Origin: JAICTV01 sp035634055 | GTDB lineage: Bacteria > Planctomycetota > Phycisphaerae > Tepidisphaerales > Tepidisphaeraceae | Length of the DNA stretch: 17,445 bases | Reading direction: 5' to 3' | Assembly (NCBI GenBank): GCA_035634055.1 | Contig: DASQDR010000197.1 | Location: 1 to 17,445 of the forward strand | Shown here: positions 5,277 to 12,400 of the stretch, piece by piece | How the letters are laid out: each line of letters starts with the position of its first letter | Position numbering within the stretch: position 1 is the first letter of the stretch | The notes under the pieces: model-generated | The model's input: only the letters and a program-made list of their open reading frames with translations | The model's database searches: none | What the model was told of the DNA's origin: nothing | Program-made: the position numbers and the translations under genes

Positions 5277-6374
5277 ATGCGAATTCGTTGGCGCGGACTC
5301 GAATTGCCGTCGCGGGTCATCCGGGACCAGCAGGTTTCCACCGACACGTACGGGAAGTTCACCGCCGAGCCCTTCGAGCGCGGCTTCGGGACCACCGTCG
5401 GCAACAGCCTGCGGCGGATCCTGCTCTCGTCGCTGGAAGGCGCCGCCGTCACCCACATCAAGCTCAAGGGCGCCGAACACGAGTTCAGCAGCCTCCCGGG
5501 CGTGATGGAGGACGTGACCGACATCATCCTGAACATCAAGAGCCTGATCGTGAAGCTCGACGCCGACGAGCCCAAGGAGCTCCGGCTGACCAGCAGCAAG
5601 GCCGGCCCGATCACCGCTGGCATGATCACCGGCGACCCGGCGGTCACGATCATCAACAAGGACCTGGTCATCGCCACGCTGACCGAGAACCTGCCGTTCG
5701 ACATGACGCTGACCGTCGCCAAGGGGCGCGGCTACGTGACCGCCTCGGAGAACATCGAGGACGTGGACGAGCAGGAGCTGGGCCTGATCGCGGTCGACTC
5801 GATCTACTCCCCGGTCACCCGCGTGCGCTACGCCACCGAGGACGCCCGCGTCGGGCAGAAGACCGACTACGACCGGCTGATCCTGGAGATCTGGACCAAC
5901 GGCACGGTGACGCCCGAGATGGCGCTGGTGGAAGCCAGCAAGATCCTCCGCAAGCACCTCAACCCGTTCGTGCAGTACTTCGAGCTCGGCAGCGACATCG
6001 CCAACGACGACGCGCTCAACGCCCTGCGCGACGCCAACAAGGCCGGGATGATCGACCCGGACCTCCAGCAGAAGCTGGACATGACCATCCAGGAGCTGGA
6101 CCTGAGCGTCCGGGCCAACAATTGCCTGGAGTCGGCCCGGATCCAGAGCGTGCGCGACCTGGTGAAGAAGACCGACGCCGACCTGCTCAAGGTCCGCAGC
6201 TTCGGCAAGACCAGCCTGCGCGAAGTGAAGCGCAAGCTGGCCGACCTGGGGCTGAGCCTGGGGATGGACCTGGACAACATCCCGACCGCCCCGCAGGCCG
6301 CCGCCTACACCAGTGCCGACGACGACGCCGACGGCGAGGCCGAGGAAGCCGAAGCGGGCGCGGCGAATCAATAG
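5277..6374 (+). CDS. rpoA: DNA-directed RNA polymerase subunit alpha
   Basis: The alpha subunit dimerises to scaffold RNA polymerase and uses its C-terminal domain to touch UP elements and activators. The 365 residues start MRIRWRGLELPSRVI. The N-terminal domain has FERGFGTTVGNSLRRILLSS, the dimer and beta/beta' contact region. The C-terminal domain spans about residues 274-332 (LDLSVRANNCLESARIQSV ... SFGKTSLREVKRKLADLGLSLGM). R279 and N282 correspond to E. coli R265 and N268, so UP-element binding is likely kept. The last 33 residues form an acidic tail (DDDADGEAEEAEAGAANQ). The start is chosen by the AAGGAG at 5263-5268. It lies between inverted repeats 5 and 6. Confidence 0.97.
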   Translation: MRIRWRGLELPSRVIRDQQVSTDTYGKFTAEPFERGFGTTVGNSLRRILLSSLEGAAVTHIKLKGAEHEFSSLPGVMEDVTDIILNIKSLIVKLDADEPKELRLTSSKAGPITAGMITGDPAVTIINKDLVIATLTENLPFDMTLTVAKGRGYVTASENIEDVDEQELGLIAVDSIYSPVTRVRYATEDARVGQKTDYDRLILEIWTNGTVTPEMALVEASKILRKHLNPFVQYFELGSDIANDDALNALRDANKAGMIDPDLQQKLDMTIQELDLSVRANNCLESARIQSVRDLVKKTDADLLKVRSFGKTSLREVKRKLADLGLSLGMDLDNIPTAPQAAAYTSADDDADGEAEEAEAGAANQ

Positions 6375-6381
6375 CGGGAGG

Positions 6382-6484
6382 AGTTGCCAGTGGGCAGTGG
6401 CCAGTTGCCAGTGAAGGCATTGGCCGCTTCCTCACGGGCAACTGCTCGGCAACTGCTGGCAACTAACAACTGGCAACTGGCAAT
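6382..6484. repeat. Intergenic inverted repeat 6 (rpoA-rplQ), GTTGCCAG-type
   Basis: The left arm 6382-6412 (AGTTGCCAGTGGGCAGTGG...) faces a longer right arm 6432-6484 made of several GGCAACTGCT/GGCAACTAACAACT units, so the arms differ in unit number. The loop has GAAG (6413-6416) facing CTTC (6427-6430). It starts 7 bases after the rpoA stop and ends about 30 bases before the rplQ ATG. Confidence 0.8.
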
Positions 6485-6515
6485 TTTCGAACGCCAACGC
6501 AACTGAGGTTCACCC

Positions 6516-7100
6516 ATGTCCCGTCACATGATCCGCGGCCGGCAGCTCAGCCGGGATACCGAGCACCGCAAGGCACTTCGCCGCAACATGGCGCAGTCGC
6601 TGTTCGAGCACGGCAAGATCAAGACGACCCCGGCCAAGGCGAAGGAAGTCAAGGCGTTCGTCGAGAAGCTGATCACCGAGGCCCGCAAGAACACCCTCAC
6701 CAGCCGCCGCCGCGTCATCGCGCTGATGCAGGACCGCCGGCTGGTGGACGAGGAGCAGGAGTTCACCGGGCAGACGGTGGTGCAGAAGCTCTTCGCCGAC
6801 GTGGCACCGAAGTTCGGCGACCGGCAGGGCGGCTACACCCGCATCATCAAGCTGGCGAACTACCGCATCGGCGACGCCGGCGAGCAGGTGCTGCTGCAAC
6901 TGTGCACGGAGGAGTCGGCCCCCAAGGGGACCGCCCGCCGCAGCGCGGGGCTCCGCCGCAAGCGCAACGAGCGCAAGCACCAGTTCGCCAGCCGCATCCT
7001 GAAGAAGGGCGGCAAGTCTGCCGACGCCGGCGCCGCCACGGCGACCGGTGCCGGTGGCGAAGCGGCGGGCGAGGGCGCGGCGCCTGAGACGCAGGCCTGA
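6516..7100 (+). CDS. rplQ: 50S ribosomal protein L17 with C-terminal extension
   Basis: L17 is a large-subunit protein near the tunnel exit. The N-terminal 115 or so residues are typical: GRQLSRDTEHRKALRRNMAQ, then HGKIKTTPAKAKEVKAFVEKLIT and a domain ending GDRQGGYTRIIKLANYRIGDAGEQVLLQLC. The protein has 194 residues against about 120-130 usually. Extra residues from about 130 on are first basic (RRKRNERKHQFASRILKKGGK), then Ala/Gly/Glu-rich. A TGAGG motif precedes ATG 6516. It is the last gene of the block, followed by a Rho-independent terminator. Confidence 0.96.
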   Translation: MSRHMIRGRQLSRDTEHRKALRRNMAQSLFEHGKIKTTPAKAKEVKAFVEKLITEARKNTLTSRRRVIALMQDRRLVDEEQEFTGQTVVQKLFADVAPKFGDRQGGYTRIIKLANYRIGDAGEQVLLQLCTEESAPKGTARRSAGLRRKRNERKHQFASRILKKGGKSADAGAATATGAGGEAAGEGAAPETQA

Positions 7101-7152
7101 GCCGGCGGCCGCGGTCCTATGGCGCGGCGGGTTCGAAAGCGTGACAATCAAC

Positions 7153-7193
7153 GCGGGTCGGTCCGATCGGTCGGGCCGACCCGCTGTCGTTTT
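7153..7193 (+). terminator. Rho-independent terminator after rplQ
   Basis: GCGGGTCGG (7153-7161) pairs perfectly with CCGACCCGC (7176-7184) around a 14-base loop. The T-rich stretch TGTCGTTTT (7185-7193) follows. It lies 52 bases past the rplQ stop and closes the ribosomal block. Confidence 0.75.
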
Positions 7194-7419
7194 CCCCGTC
7201 GCGTCCGCGCGCGACCGCGGGCGGCGGTTAGAATGACGACTCACTTTGCTAGTGCCCCGCGGGTCTTGCTGTTGGCATAATCGGCCGCTTCAGTTGCCAA
7301 CGGCGGAAGAGCGACGGCTCCGGCGGGTTGCGGCAACGCAGGGCGTCGGATAGCAGCGTCGGATAACCGTTAAGGCTTCGCGCGGCGGCGTTCGTAAGTA
7401 ACGGTAAATCAAACGATTG
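7194..7419. other. Gene-free stretch between terminator and next promoter
   Basis: No convincing ORF. It holds a direct repeat of GCGTCGGATA (near 7335-7362) and the small palindrome TAACCGTTA. There is also a possible worn-out trace of the intergenic repeat family: TTGCTAGTG near 7248, and GGCCGCTTCAGTTGCCA near 7283, which resembles part of element 6. Nothing else recognised. Confidence 0.4.
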
Positions 7420-7449
7420 TTGACAGCCGCTGAGCCCGGTAAATAGAAT
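7420..7449 (+). promoter_or_regulatory. Sigma70-type promoter for the GT2 synthase
   Basis: TTGACA (7420-7425, 6/6), an 18-base spacer and TAGAAT (7444-7449, 5/6). Transcription would start near 7456, leaving a leader of about 125 bases before ATG 7583. That leader contains the palindrome TTTTCGAAAA and a short GTCCC/GGGAC hairpin near 7535-7555. No known riboswitch was recognised in it. Confidence 0.75.
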
Positions 7450-7582
7450 CCGCCTCGGTTTTCGAAAAGGGATGGAACGGCCGCCGCCAGCCTGAACCGC
7501 GCCGCGCTGCCCGCCTATCGCCAGTGCAGTTGGGTCCCGGCAAAGTCGGGACGCGCGCGAACTCATATTGGATATACCCCGC

Positions 7583-9157
7583 ATGTGGGAGCACTTGCTC
7601 AGTCACCTTCTGGTCGCCGCTTACGTCATCGTGCTGCTCACGATCGCGTTCTACGGCTTCCACCGCTACGTCCTGGTCTACCTGTACGTGAAGCACCGTC
7701 ACGACGGGTACCAGCCTAAGGGGCGCTTCGACGAGCTGCCGCGGGTCACCGTGCAGTTGCCGATGTTCAACGAGGACACGGTCGCCGAGCGGGTCATCCG
7801 TTCTGCCTGTCAGATCGACTACCCGCTGGACAAGTTCGAGATCCAGGTACTGGATGACTCGACCGACCACTCGGCCGACATCGCCCGCAAGGCGTGCGAA
7901 GAGTGGGCGGCCAAGGGCATCCCGATCAAGTACATCCACCGCACCAACCGCGAGGGGTACAAGGCGGGCGCGCTGGCGGAGGGGCTGAAGGTCGCCACCG
8001 GCGAGTTCATCGCCATCTTCGACGCCGACTTCATCCCGCCCGCCGACATCCTGCGCAACTGCATCCAGTACTTCAGCGAGGAGAAGGTAGGCATGGTGCA
8101 GGTCCGCTGGGACCACCTCAACCGCGACGCCTCGCTGCTGACCAAGGCGCAGGCGATCTTCCTCGACGGGCACTTTGTCATCGAGCACACCGCCCGCAAC
8201 CGCTCCGGGCGGTTCATGCACTTCAACGGCACCGCCGGCGTCTGGCGGCGCACGACCATCGAGGACGGCGGCGGGTGGCAGCACGACACGCTCACCGAGG
8301 ACCTCGACCTCAGCTATCGCTGCCAGCTCAAGGGATGGCAGTTCGTCTACCTCCCGCAGTTCTGCGCCCCCGCGGAGCTGCCGCCGGAGATGGTCGCCTT
8401 CAAGCAGCAGGCGTTCCGCTGGACCAAGGGCTCGATGCAGACCGGCATCAAGCTGCTGCCGCGCATCCTGCGCTCGCACCTGCCGGTGAACGTGAAGTGG
8501 GAAGCCTTCTTCCACCTGACCAACACGATCGTCTACCCGCTGATGGTGCTGCTGACGCTGCTGATGTACCCGGCGTTCTTCAACGCCCTCAGCCCGTTCA
8601 AGGAGCGTAGCTGGAGCCAGTACATCTTCAGCTTCAGCCTGTTCGTGCTGGCGACGGCGTCGGCCAGCATGTTCTTCGCCATGGGGCAGCGAGAGCTGTT
8701 CGGCAAGCAGGCGGGGTGGAAATCGCTGATCTACATGCCGGTGCTGATGTCGCTGGGCGTCGGCGTGAGCATCAACAACGCTCGGGCGGTCTTCTCGGCC
8801 ATCTGGGGCGCGATCCACAAGAAGCCCAGTGAGTTCGTGCGCACGCCGAAGTACGGCGTCACCGGGCAGAGCCGTCACAAGCACAAGAAGGAAACCATCT
8901 TCACCTTCAACCGCCTGATGATGCCGATCATCGAGATCGCCTTCGGGTGCTACATGGCGTCGTGCCTGTGGATCAGCTTCTGGTACCAGTGCGGCATCCT
9001 CCCGGGCTCGGATAAGAGCGGCTGGGCCAGCGTGCCGTTCCTGCTCATCTTCGCCGGCGGGTACTTCTACGTCGGCTTCGGCTCGCTCTACGCGATGTGG
9101 CAGATGAGCCAGGAGCAGGAGGAAGAGGCCACCGAGATCCTCGAACTCCCTGCCTAA
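7583..9157 (+). CDS. Membrane GT2 polysaccharide synthase (cellulose/mannan synthase-like)
   Basis: A processive family 2 glycosyltransferase that would build a beta-linked polysaccharide from a nucleotide sugar and move it across the inner membrane. The 524 residues hold one N-terminal membrane helix (about 9-31), then a cytoplasmic GT-A domain. Its motifs are VLDDSTD (D91/D92), DADF (D147, D149), TEDLDLSYR (TED at 238-240) and QQAFRWTKG (QxxRW at 276-280). Further helices lie at about 308-335, 346-367, 382-410, 446-470 and 483-506. There is no PilZ domain, and no bcsB-like or other exopolysaccharide genes adjoin it, so it is an orphan synthase. Length and motifs resemble the plant CslA-like/bacterial 'cellulose synthase family' group; the sugar product cannot be told. 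ATG 7583 is preferred over an in-frame TTG at 7568; neither has a good Shine-Dalgarno. Its own promoter is at 7420-7449. Confidence 0.88.
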   Translation: MWEHLLSHLLVAAYVIVLLTIAFYGFHRYVLVYLYVKHRHDGYQPKGRFDELPRVTVQLPMFNEDTVAERVIRSACQIDYPLDKFEIQVLDDSTDHSADIARKACEEWAAKGIPIKYIHRTNREGYKAGALAEGLKVATGEFIAIFDADFIPPADILRNCIQYFSEEKVGMVQVRWDHLNRDASLLTKAQAIFLDGHFVIEHTARNRSGRFMHFNGTAGVWRRTTIEDGGGWQHDTLTEDLDLSYRCQLKGWQFVYLPQFCAPAELPPEMVAFKQQAFRWTKGSMQTGIKLLPRILRSHLPVNVKWEAFFHLTNTIVYPLMVLLTLLMYPAFFNALSPFKERSWSQYIFSFSLFVLATASASMFFAMGQRELFGKQAGWKSLIYMPVLMSLGVGVSINNARAVFSAIWGAIHKKPSEFVRTPKYGVTGQSRHKHKKETIFTFNRLMMPIIEIAFGCYMASCLWISFWYQCGILPGSDKSGWASVPFLLIFAGGYFYVGFGSLYAMWQMSQEQEEEATEILELPA

Positions 9158-9187
9158 ACGCGCCGTTGCCGCAGCATGAGTGATCCG

Positions 9188-9269
9188 TTGCTAGTGGTCA
9201 GTGGCTAGTGGTCAGTGGCAGCGGGCGACTGCCCTTTTCACTGGCCACTAGGCACTAGCCATCAACTCA
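9188..9269. repeat. Intergenic inverted repeat 7 (GT2-corA), AGTGG-type units
   Basis: The left arm 9188-9218 (TTGCTAGTGGTCAGTGGCTA...) and the right arm 9239-9269 (CACTGGCCACTAGGCACTAG...) are imperfect reverse complements in the same 7-mer units as elements 1, 2 and 5. Here the element sits between convergent genes, 30 bases past the GT2 stop, so placement is not limited to operon interiors. The loop holds a small terminator-like hairpin. Confidence 0.8.
9223..9238 (+). terminator. Short terminator-like hairpin inside repeat 7
   Basis: GGGC (9223-9226), a 4-base loop GACT, GCCC (9231-9234), then TTTT (9235-9238). The stem is only 4 bp but sits on top of the longer repeat stem, so the combined structure could end transcription from the GT2 gene. 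Confidence 0.45.
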
Positions 9270-9296
9270 CGGCCACTTCACCCGCGCAACCCGCTC

Positions 9297-10310
9297 TCAC
9301 AACCACTTCAACCGCCGGAACACGTACAGCAGGCCGGCGATCAGGCCGACGATCACGCACATCGACAGCCAGAACCCCACCGTGCTGTGGAGCAGCCAGC
9401 TCCAGACGGGGATTCGCTCGTCGTTGAAGTTCATCCCGAAGAAGCTGGTGATCACGGTCATCGGCAGGGCGATGACGGTGATGATCGTCAGCGTCTTCAT
9501 GATCTGGTTGAGGTTGTTGCTGATGCTCGACATGTAGATGTCGCGCACGCCCAGCACCACGTCGCGGTAGAGCTCGAGGTTCTCCACCGCGCGGTTGAGG
9601 TGGTCCAGCACGTCGCGCAGGTAGACGCGGGTGGACTCGCGGATGAACGGCACGTCGCCGCGGGTGAGCTGCGCGATCACCTCGCGCTGCGGGCCGATCA
9701 CGCGCCGCAACTCCAGCAGCTCGCGCTTCTTCGCCGCGATCCGCTGGAGCAGGTCCGGCTTGGGATTGTCCGCCGCCTCGTCCTCCAATTCATCCAGCGC
9801 TTCGCCCAGGTAGTCGAGGATCGGGCCGTAGTGGTCCACCAGGTGGTCGAGGATGTTGTGCAGCAGCAGGTCGATGCCCGGGTCGAGCACGCGCCGCGCG
9901 TCGTAGGTGGCGCGCTGCATCACCTGCTTGACCGAGAGCATCTCCTCCTCGTGGATGGTCACCAGGTAGCGCTCGGAGACGAACATGTCGAGCTCCTTGG
10001 TGCGCAGGTGCTCGCGGAAGGTGGCCAGGTCCGGGCCGTGGATGACCATGTAGAAGTAGCCCTGCTGGCAGGAGTCGCCGGTGTGGTTATAGCTCTCGAT
10101 CTTCGGCCGCTGCACGCTGGCCAGCGTGTCCTCGATGGCCAGCGGGTGGAACCCAAAGACGTCGTCGAGCAGCCCGTACTCCTCGTCGGTCGGTTTGACC
10201 ATGTCCACCCAGAAGACGCAGCGCGGGTCGCGCAGGGCGGCGGCGAGGGTGGAGGCGTCGGTCTCGGTGGAGATCGTCCCGTCGCCGAACTTGATGAACG
10301 TGGTCAGCAT
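9297..10310 (-). CDS. corA: CorA-type magnesium/divalent cation channel
   Basis: CorA forms a homopentameric inner-membrane channel for Mg2+ (and Co2+/Ni2+). The 337-residue protein has a long cytoplasmic N-terminal domain and a helix-rich stalk (about 145-270, charged and coiled). The first membrane helix (about 273-291) ends in the GMN selectivity motif (292-294, FFGMNF). A second helix (about 311-330) and the basic C-terminus FRRLKWL complete it. Length and order match the family. The start ATG at 10310 has a purine-rich AGAGAAG just upstream, and TAAACT lies 11 bases before the ATG. It is convergent with the GT2 gene and divergent from the thioesterase. Exact ion preference cannot be read. 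Confidence 0.93.
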   Translation of the reverse strand: MLTTFIKFGDGTISTETDASTLAAALRDPRCVFWVDMVKPTDEEYGLLDDVFGFHPLAIEDTLASVQRPKIESYNHTGDSCQQGYFYMVIHGPDLATFREHLRTKELDMFVSERYLVTIHEEEMLSVKQVMQRATYDARRVLDPGIDLLLHNILDHLVDHYGPILDYLGEALDELEDEAADNPKPDLLQRIAAKKRELLELRRVIGPQREVIAQLTRGDVPFIRESTRVYLRDVLDHLNRAVENLELYRDVVLGVRDIYMSSISNNLNQIMKTLTIITVIALPMTVITSFFGMNFNDERIPVWSWLLHSTVGFWLSMCVIVGLIAGLLYVFRRLKWL

Positions 10311-10413
10311 CGCTTCTCTTCAGTTTATCGGCCAGATGCGTGCCGAATCATATGACCCGCGCTCGCCGCCATGCGGTTTCGCCCGGTGGGCGGCCGCCAT
10401 ATCATGCGCGGTC
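10311..10413. promoter_or_regulatory. Divergent corA/thioesterase promoter region
   Basis: The 103-base gap must hold promoters for both directions. On the + strand TATCAT (10400-10405) lies 8 bases before ATG 10414. On the - strand TAAACT (complement of 10322-10327) lies 11 bases before the corA ATG. Both spacings would place transcription starts at or very near the start codons. No good -35 boxes are seen. Confidence 0.4.
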
Positions 10414-10908
10414 ATGTCCGACCTGCTCCAACTCCCGCACACGCCCGGGTGCCTGGTCTGCGGCCCGCAGAACCCCTTCGGGCTCAGGCTCTCGCAGTAC
10501 GTCAACCCGCAGACCGGCATCGTCTCGGTCGACTTCGCGGCGCGGGCGGAAGACATCGGCTTCGAGGGGATCGTCCACGGGGGGATGATCGCCACGGTCA
10601 TCGACGAGGCGATGGTCTGGGCGGCGACGTGGAACATCAAGCGGTTCTGCGTCTGCGGTGAGCTCAGCGTGCGCTTCCGCCGCGCGGCACAGGTGGGCGA
10701 GCCGCTGCACCTGGAGGCGCGCGTGGAGTATGCGCGCCCGAAGCTGGTGCAGACGATGGCCACGCTGCGCACGCCGGACAGGCAGGTGGTCGCCGCCGGC
10801 GAGGGGAAGTACGTGCCGATGGCGGCCGAGAACAGCGACGCCGTCATGCGCGGCTTCATCCACGAGCCGGAAACCGAGGCGGCCGCCGCGCTGCTCAGGA
10901 AGAAGTGA
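10414..10908 (+). CDS. PaaI-family hotdog-fold thioesterase
   Basis: Likely hydrolyses acyl-CoA or a related thioester; the substrate cannot be named. The 164 residues have the N-terminal Cys pair of this subgroup (C13-L-V-C16, in GCLVCGPQNPFGL). The hotdog active-site helix follows, HGGMIATVIDEAMVWA (H55, G56, G57 with D64/E65). The frame is open far upstream (to 10126) over the corA 5' end, but homology-like sequence begins at MSDLLQLPHTPGCLVC, so ATG 10414 is chosen. TATCAT at 10400-10405 is a possible -10 for a nearly leaderless message. The M20 peptidase gene starts 3 bases after its stop, so the two are probably cotranscribed. Confidence 0.78.
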   Translation: MSDLLQLPHTPGCLVCGPQNPFGLRLSQYVNPQTGIVSVDFAARAEDIGFEGIVHGGMIATVIDEAMVWAATWNIKRFCVCGELSVRFRRAAQVGEPLHLEARVEYARPKLVQTMATLRTPDRQVVAAGEGKYVPMAAENSDAVMRGFIHEPETEAAAALLRKK

Positions 10909-10911
10909 TAC

Positions 10912-12279
10912 ATGCTGCAACGAGTGCTCGATACCATCGAGGGCCGCCGCCACCAGTCGGTCGCGGCGCTGAGCGAGTTCCTCTCCGTCCCCAGCGTCAG
11001 CACCGCGCCCGCGCACGGCGCGGACATGGTGCGGGCGGCGACGTGGCTGTCGGACCAGCTTCGCTTTGGCGGCTTTGAAGTCGCCATCATGCCGACCGGC
11101 GGGCACCCGGCGGTGGTGGCGAAGAACAAGCACCAGCCCGGCCGGCCGACGGTGCTGATCTACGGGCACTACGATGTGCAGCCGGCCGAGCCGCTGAACC
11201 TGTGGACGACCCCCGCGTTCACCCCGACCGTGCGCGACGGCGCGCTCTACGCCCGCGGCGCCGCCGACGACAAGGGGCAGGTCTGGTGCCACGTCGAATC
11301 GCTGCTGGCGTGGCAGGCGCACGGCGGGCCGCCGGTCAACGTCACGCTGCTGGTCGAGGGCGAGGAGGAGATCGGCAGCCCGAACCTCAAGGCGCTGGTG
11401 CAGAAGCACGCGGCCGCGCTGCGGGCGGACGTGGCGGTGATCAGCGACACCAACCAGTTCGCCCGCGGCATCCCGGCGATCACCTACGGCCTGCGCGGGC
11501 TGGTCTACTTCGACGTCGTCAAGCTCACCGCCGCCAGGGGCGACCTGCACTCCGGGCTGTTCGGCGGCACGGTCGCCAATCCCGCCGACGCGCTTTGCAA
11601 GCTCCTCGGAACGCTGCACGATGAAAACGGGCGGGTAGCGATCGACGGGTTCTACGACGGCGTGGTCGAGCTCACGCCGCAGGAGCGCGCCGAGTGGGCC
11701 GCGCTGCCTTGGGACGATGCGCGCTACGTGCAGGAACTGGGCGCGCCCAAGACGTGGGGCGAGAAGGGGTACACGACGCTGGAGCGCCGCTGGGCCCGCC
11801 CGACGCTCGACATCAACGGCCTGACCAGCGGCTACCAAGGACCCGGCGCCAAGACCGTGCTGCCGAGCGAGGCGTCGGCGAAGGTCTCGATGCGGCTGGT
11901 GCCCAACCAGGACCCGGACAAGATCATCGCCGCGTTCGAGAAGACGCTGCGCGACCGCTGCCCGGACCACGTGAAGCTCGAGCTGCACTGCCACGGCGGC
12001 ACGCCCGCCGTGCTGGTGCCGACCGACGGCCGAGCCATCCAACTCGCCGCCGACGCCATTCACGCCGGCTTCGGCAAACGCCCGACCTTCATGCGCGAGG
12101 GCGGCAGCATCCCCGTGGTCAACATGCTCAAGCAGGAGCTCGGCATCGACACCCTGCTGATCGGCTTCGGACTGGAGGACGACAACGTCCACGCGCCCAA
12201 CGAGAAGTTCGACCTCGACGCGCTGCACAACGGGACGAGGACGTGTGCAGCGCTCTATGAGAAGCTGGCGGCGCTGTGA
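10912..12279 (+). CDS. M20 family metallopeptidase (dipeptidase)
   Basis: A cytoplasmic dizinc dipeptidase/aminoacyl hydrolase of the M20 (CNDP/DapE/PepV-like) superfamily. Over 455 residues the metal and catalytic motifs can be read in order: YGHYDVQP (H86, D88), RGAADDKGQ (D119/D120), EGEEEIGS (E151-E153 region with the general base), ISDTNQ (D179) and DNVHAPNE (H427). DLHSGLFGG (211-219) marks the dimerisation lid domain, which carries the conserved histidine H213. No signal peptide is visible. Start ATG 10912 lies 3 bases after the thioesterase stop, and AGGAAGAAG (10897-10905) in the end of that gene can serve as ribosome binding site, so translation is probably coupled. Substrate is unknown; carnosinase-like dipeptidase is the closest guess. 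Confidence 0.9.
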   Translation: MLQRVLDTIEGRRHQSVAALSEFLSVPSVSTAPAHGADMVRAATWLSDQLRFGGFEVAIMPTGGHPAVVAKNKHQPGRPTVLIYGHYDVQPAEPLNLWTTPAFTPTVRDGALYARGAADDKGQVWCHVESLLAWQAHGGPPVNVTLLVEGEEEIGSPNLKALVQKHAAALRADVAVISDTNQFARGIPAITYGLRGLVYFDVVKLTAARGDLHSGLFGGTVANPADALCKLLGTLHDENGRVAIDGFYDGVVELTPQERAEWAALPWDDARYVQELGAPKTWGEKGYTTLERRWARPTLDINGLTSGYQGPGAKTVLPSEASAKVSMRLVPNQDPDKIIAAFEKTLRDRCPDHVKLELHCHGGTPAVLVPTDGRAIQLAADAIHAGFGKRPTFMREGGSIPVVNMLKQELGIDTLLIGFGLEDDNVHAPNEKFDLDALHNGTRTCAALYEKLAAL

Positions 12280-12288
12280 CAAGGTGAG

Positions 12289-12353
12289 GAGCGACGGAGC
12301 GACGGAGCGACCAAGCGACGAAGCGACGAAGCGACGGAGGCGACGGAGGCGAG
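12289..12353. repeat. 8-bp tandem repeat (GAGCGACG/AAGCGACG)
   Basis: Six 8-bp units (GAGCGACG twice, GAGCGACC, AAGCGACG three times) are followed by two 9-bp variants (GAGGCGACG, GAGGCGAG). The run starts 9 bases after the M20 stop, in the convergent gap before the PHP gene. It has no inverted arm of its own, unlike the other intergenic repeats. Confidence 0.85.
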
Positions 12354-12377
12354 CGCGGCCGCGCACTGCGGCAAACG

Positions 12378-12400
12378 CTGAGCGCTCAGGACTCAGCGCT
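12378..12400. repeat. AGCGCT palindrome pair at the PHP gene 3' end
   Basis: CTGAGCGCTCAG followed by GACTCAGCGCTC: two AGCGCT palindromes 14 bases apart. The right half overlaps the last codons and stop of the - strand PHP gene (SASAES-stop). It looks like part of a further repeat family that has supplied the end of a coding region. It may also act as a bidirectional end for the convergent genes. Confidence 0.5.

Noticed and set aside
7456..7582. c-di-GMP or other known riboswitch ahead of the GT2 synthase
   Set aside because: No conserved core sequence of a known class was seen; only short hairpins are present.
567..9269. CRISPR array made by the repeated AGTGG-type elements
   Set aside because: The repeats are inverted pairs kilobases apart with genes between them. 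There are no direct repeats with equal-sized unique spacers and no cas genes.
10126..10413. Thioesterase reading frame extended upstream to 10126
   Set aside because: It would lie antisense over the corA 5' end and has no domain; the hotdog protein begins at 10414.
10402..12366. 654-codon - strand open frame opposite the thioesterase and M20 genes
   Set aside because: Third-position GC shadow; composition is Arg/Val/Gly-rich without motifs, while both + strand genes have complete active sites.
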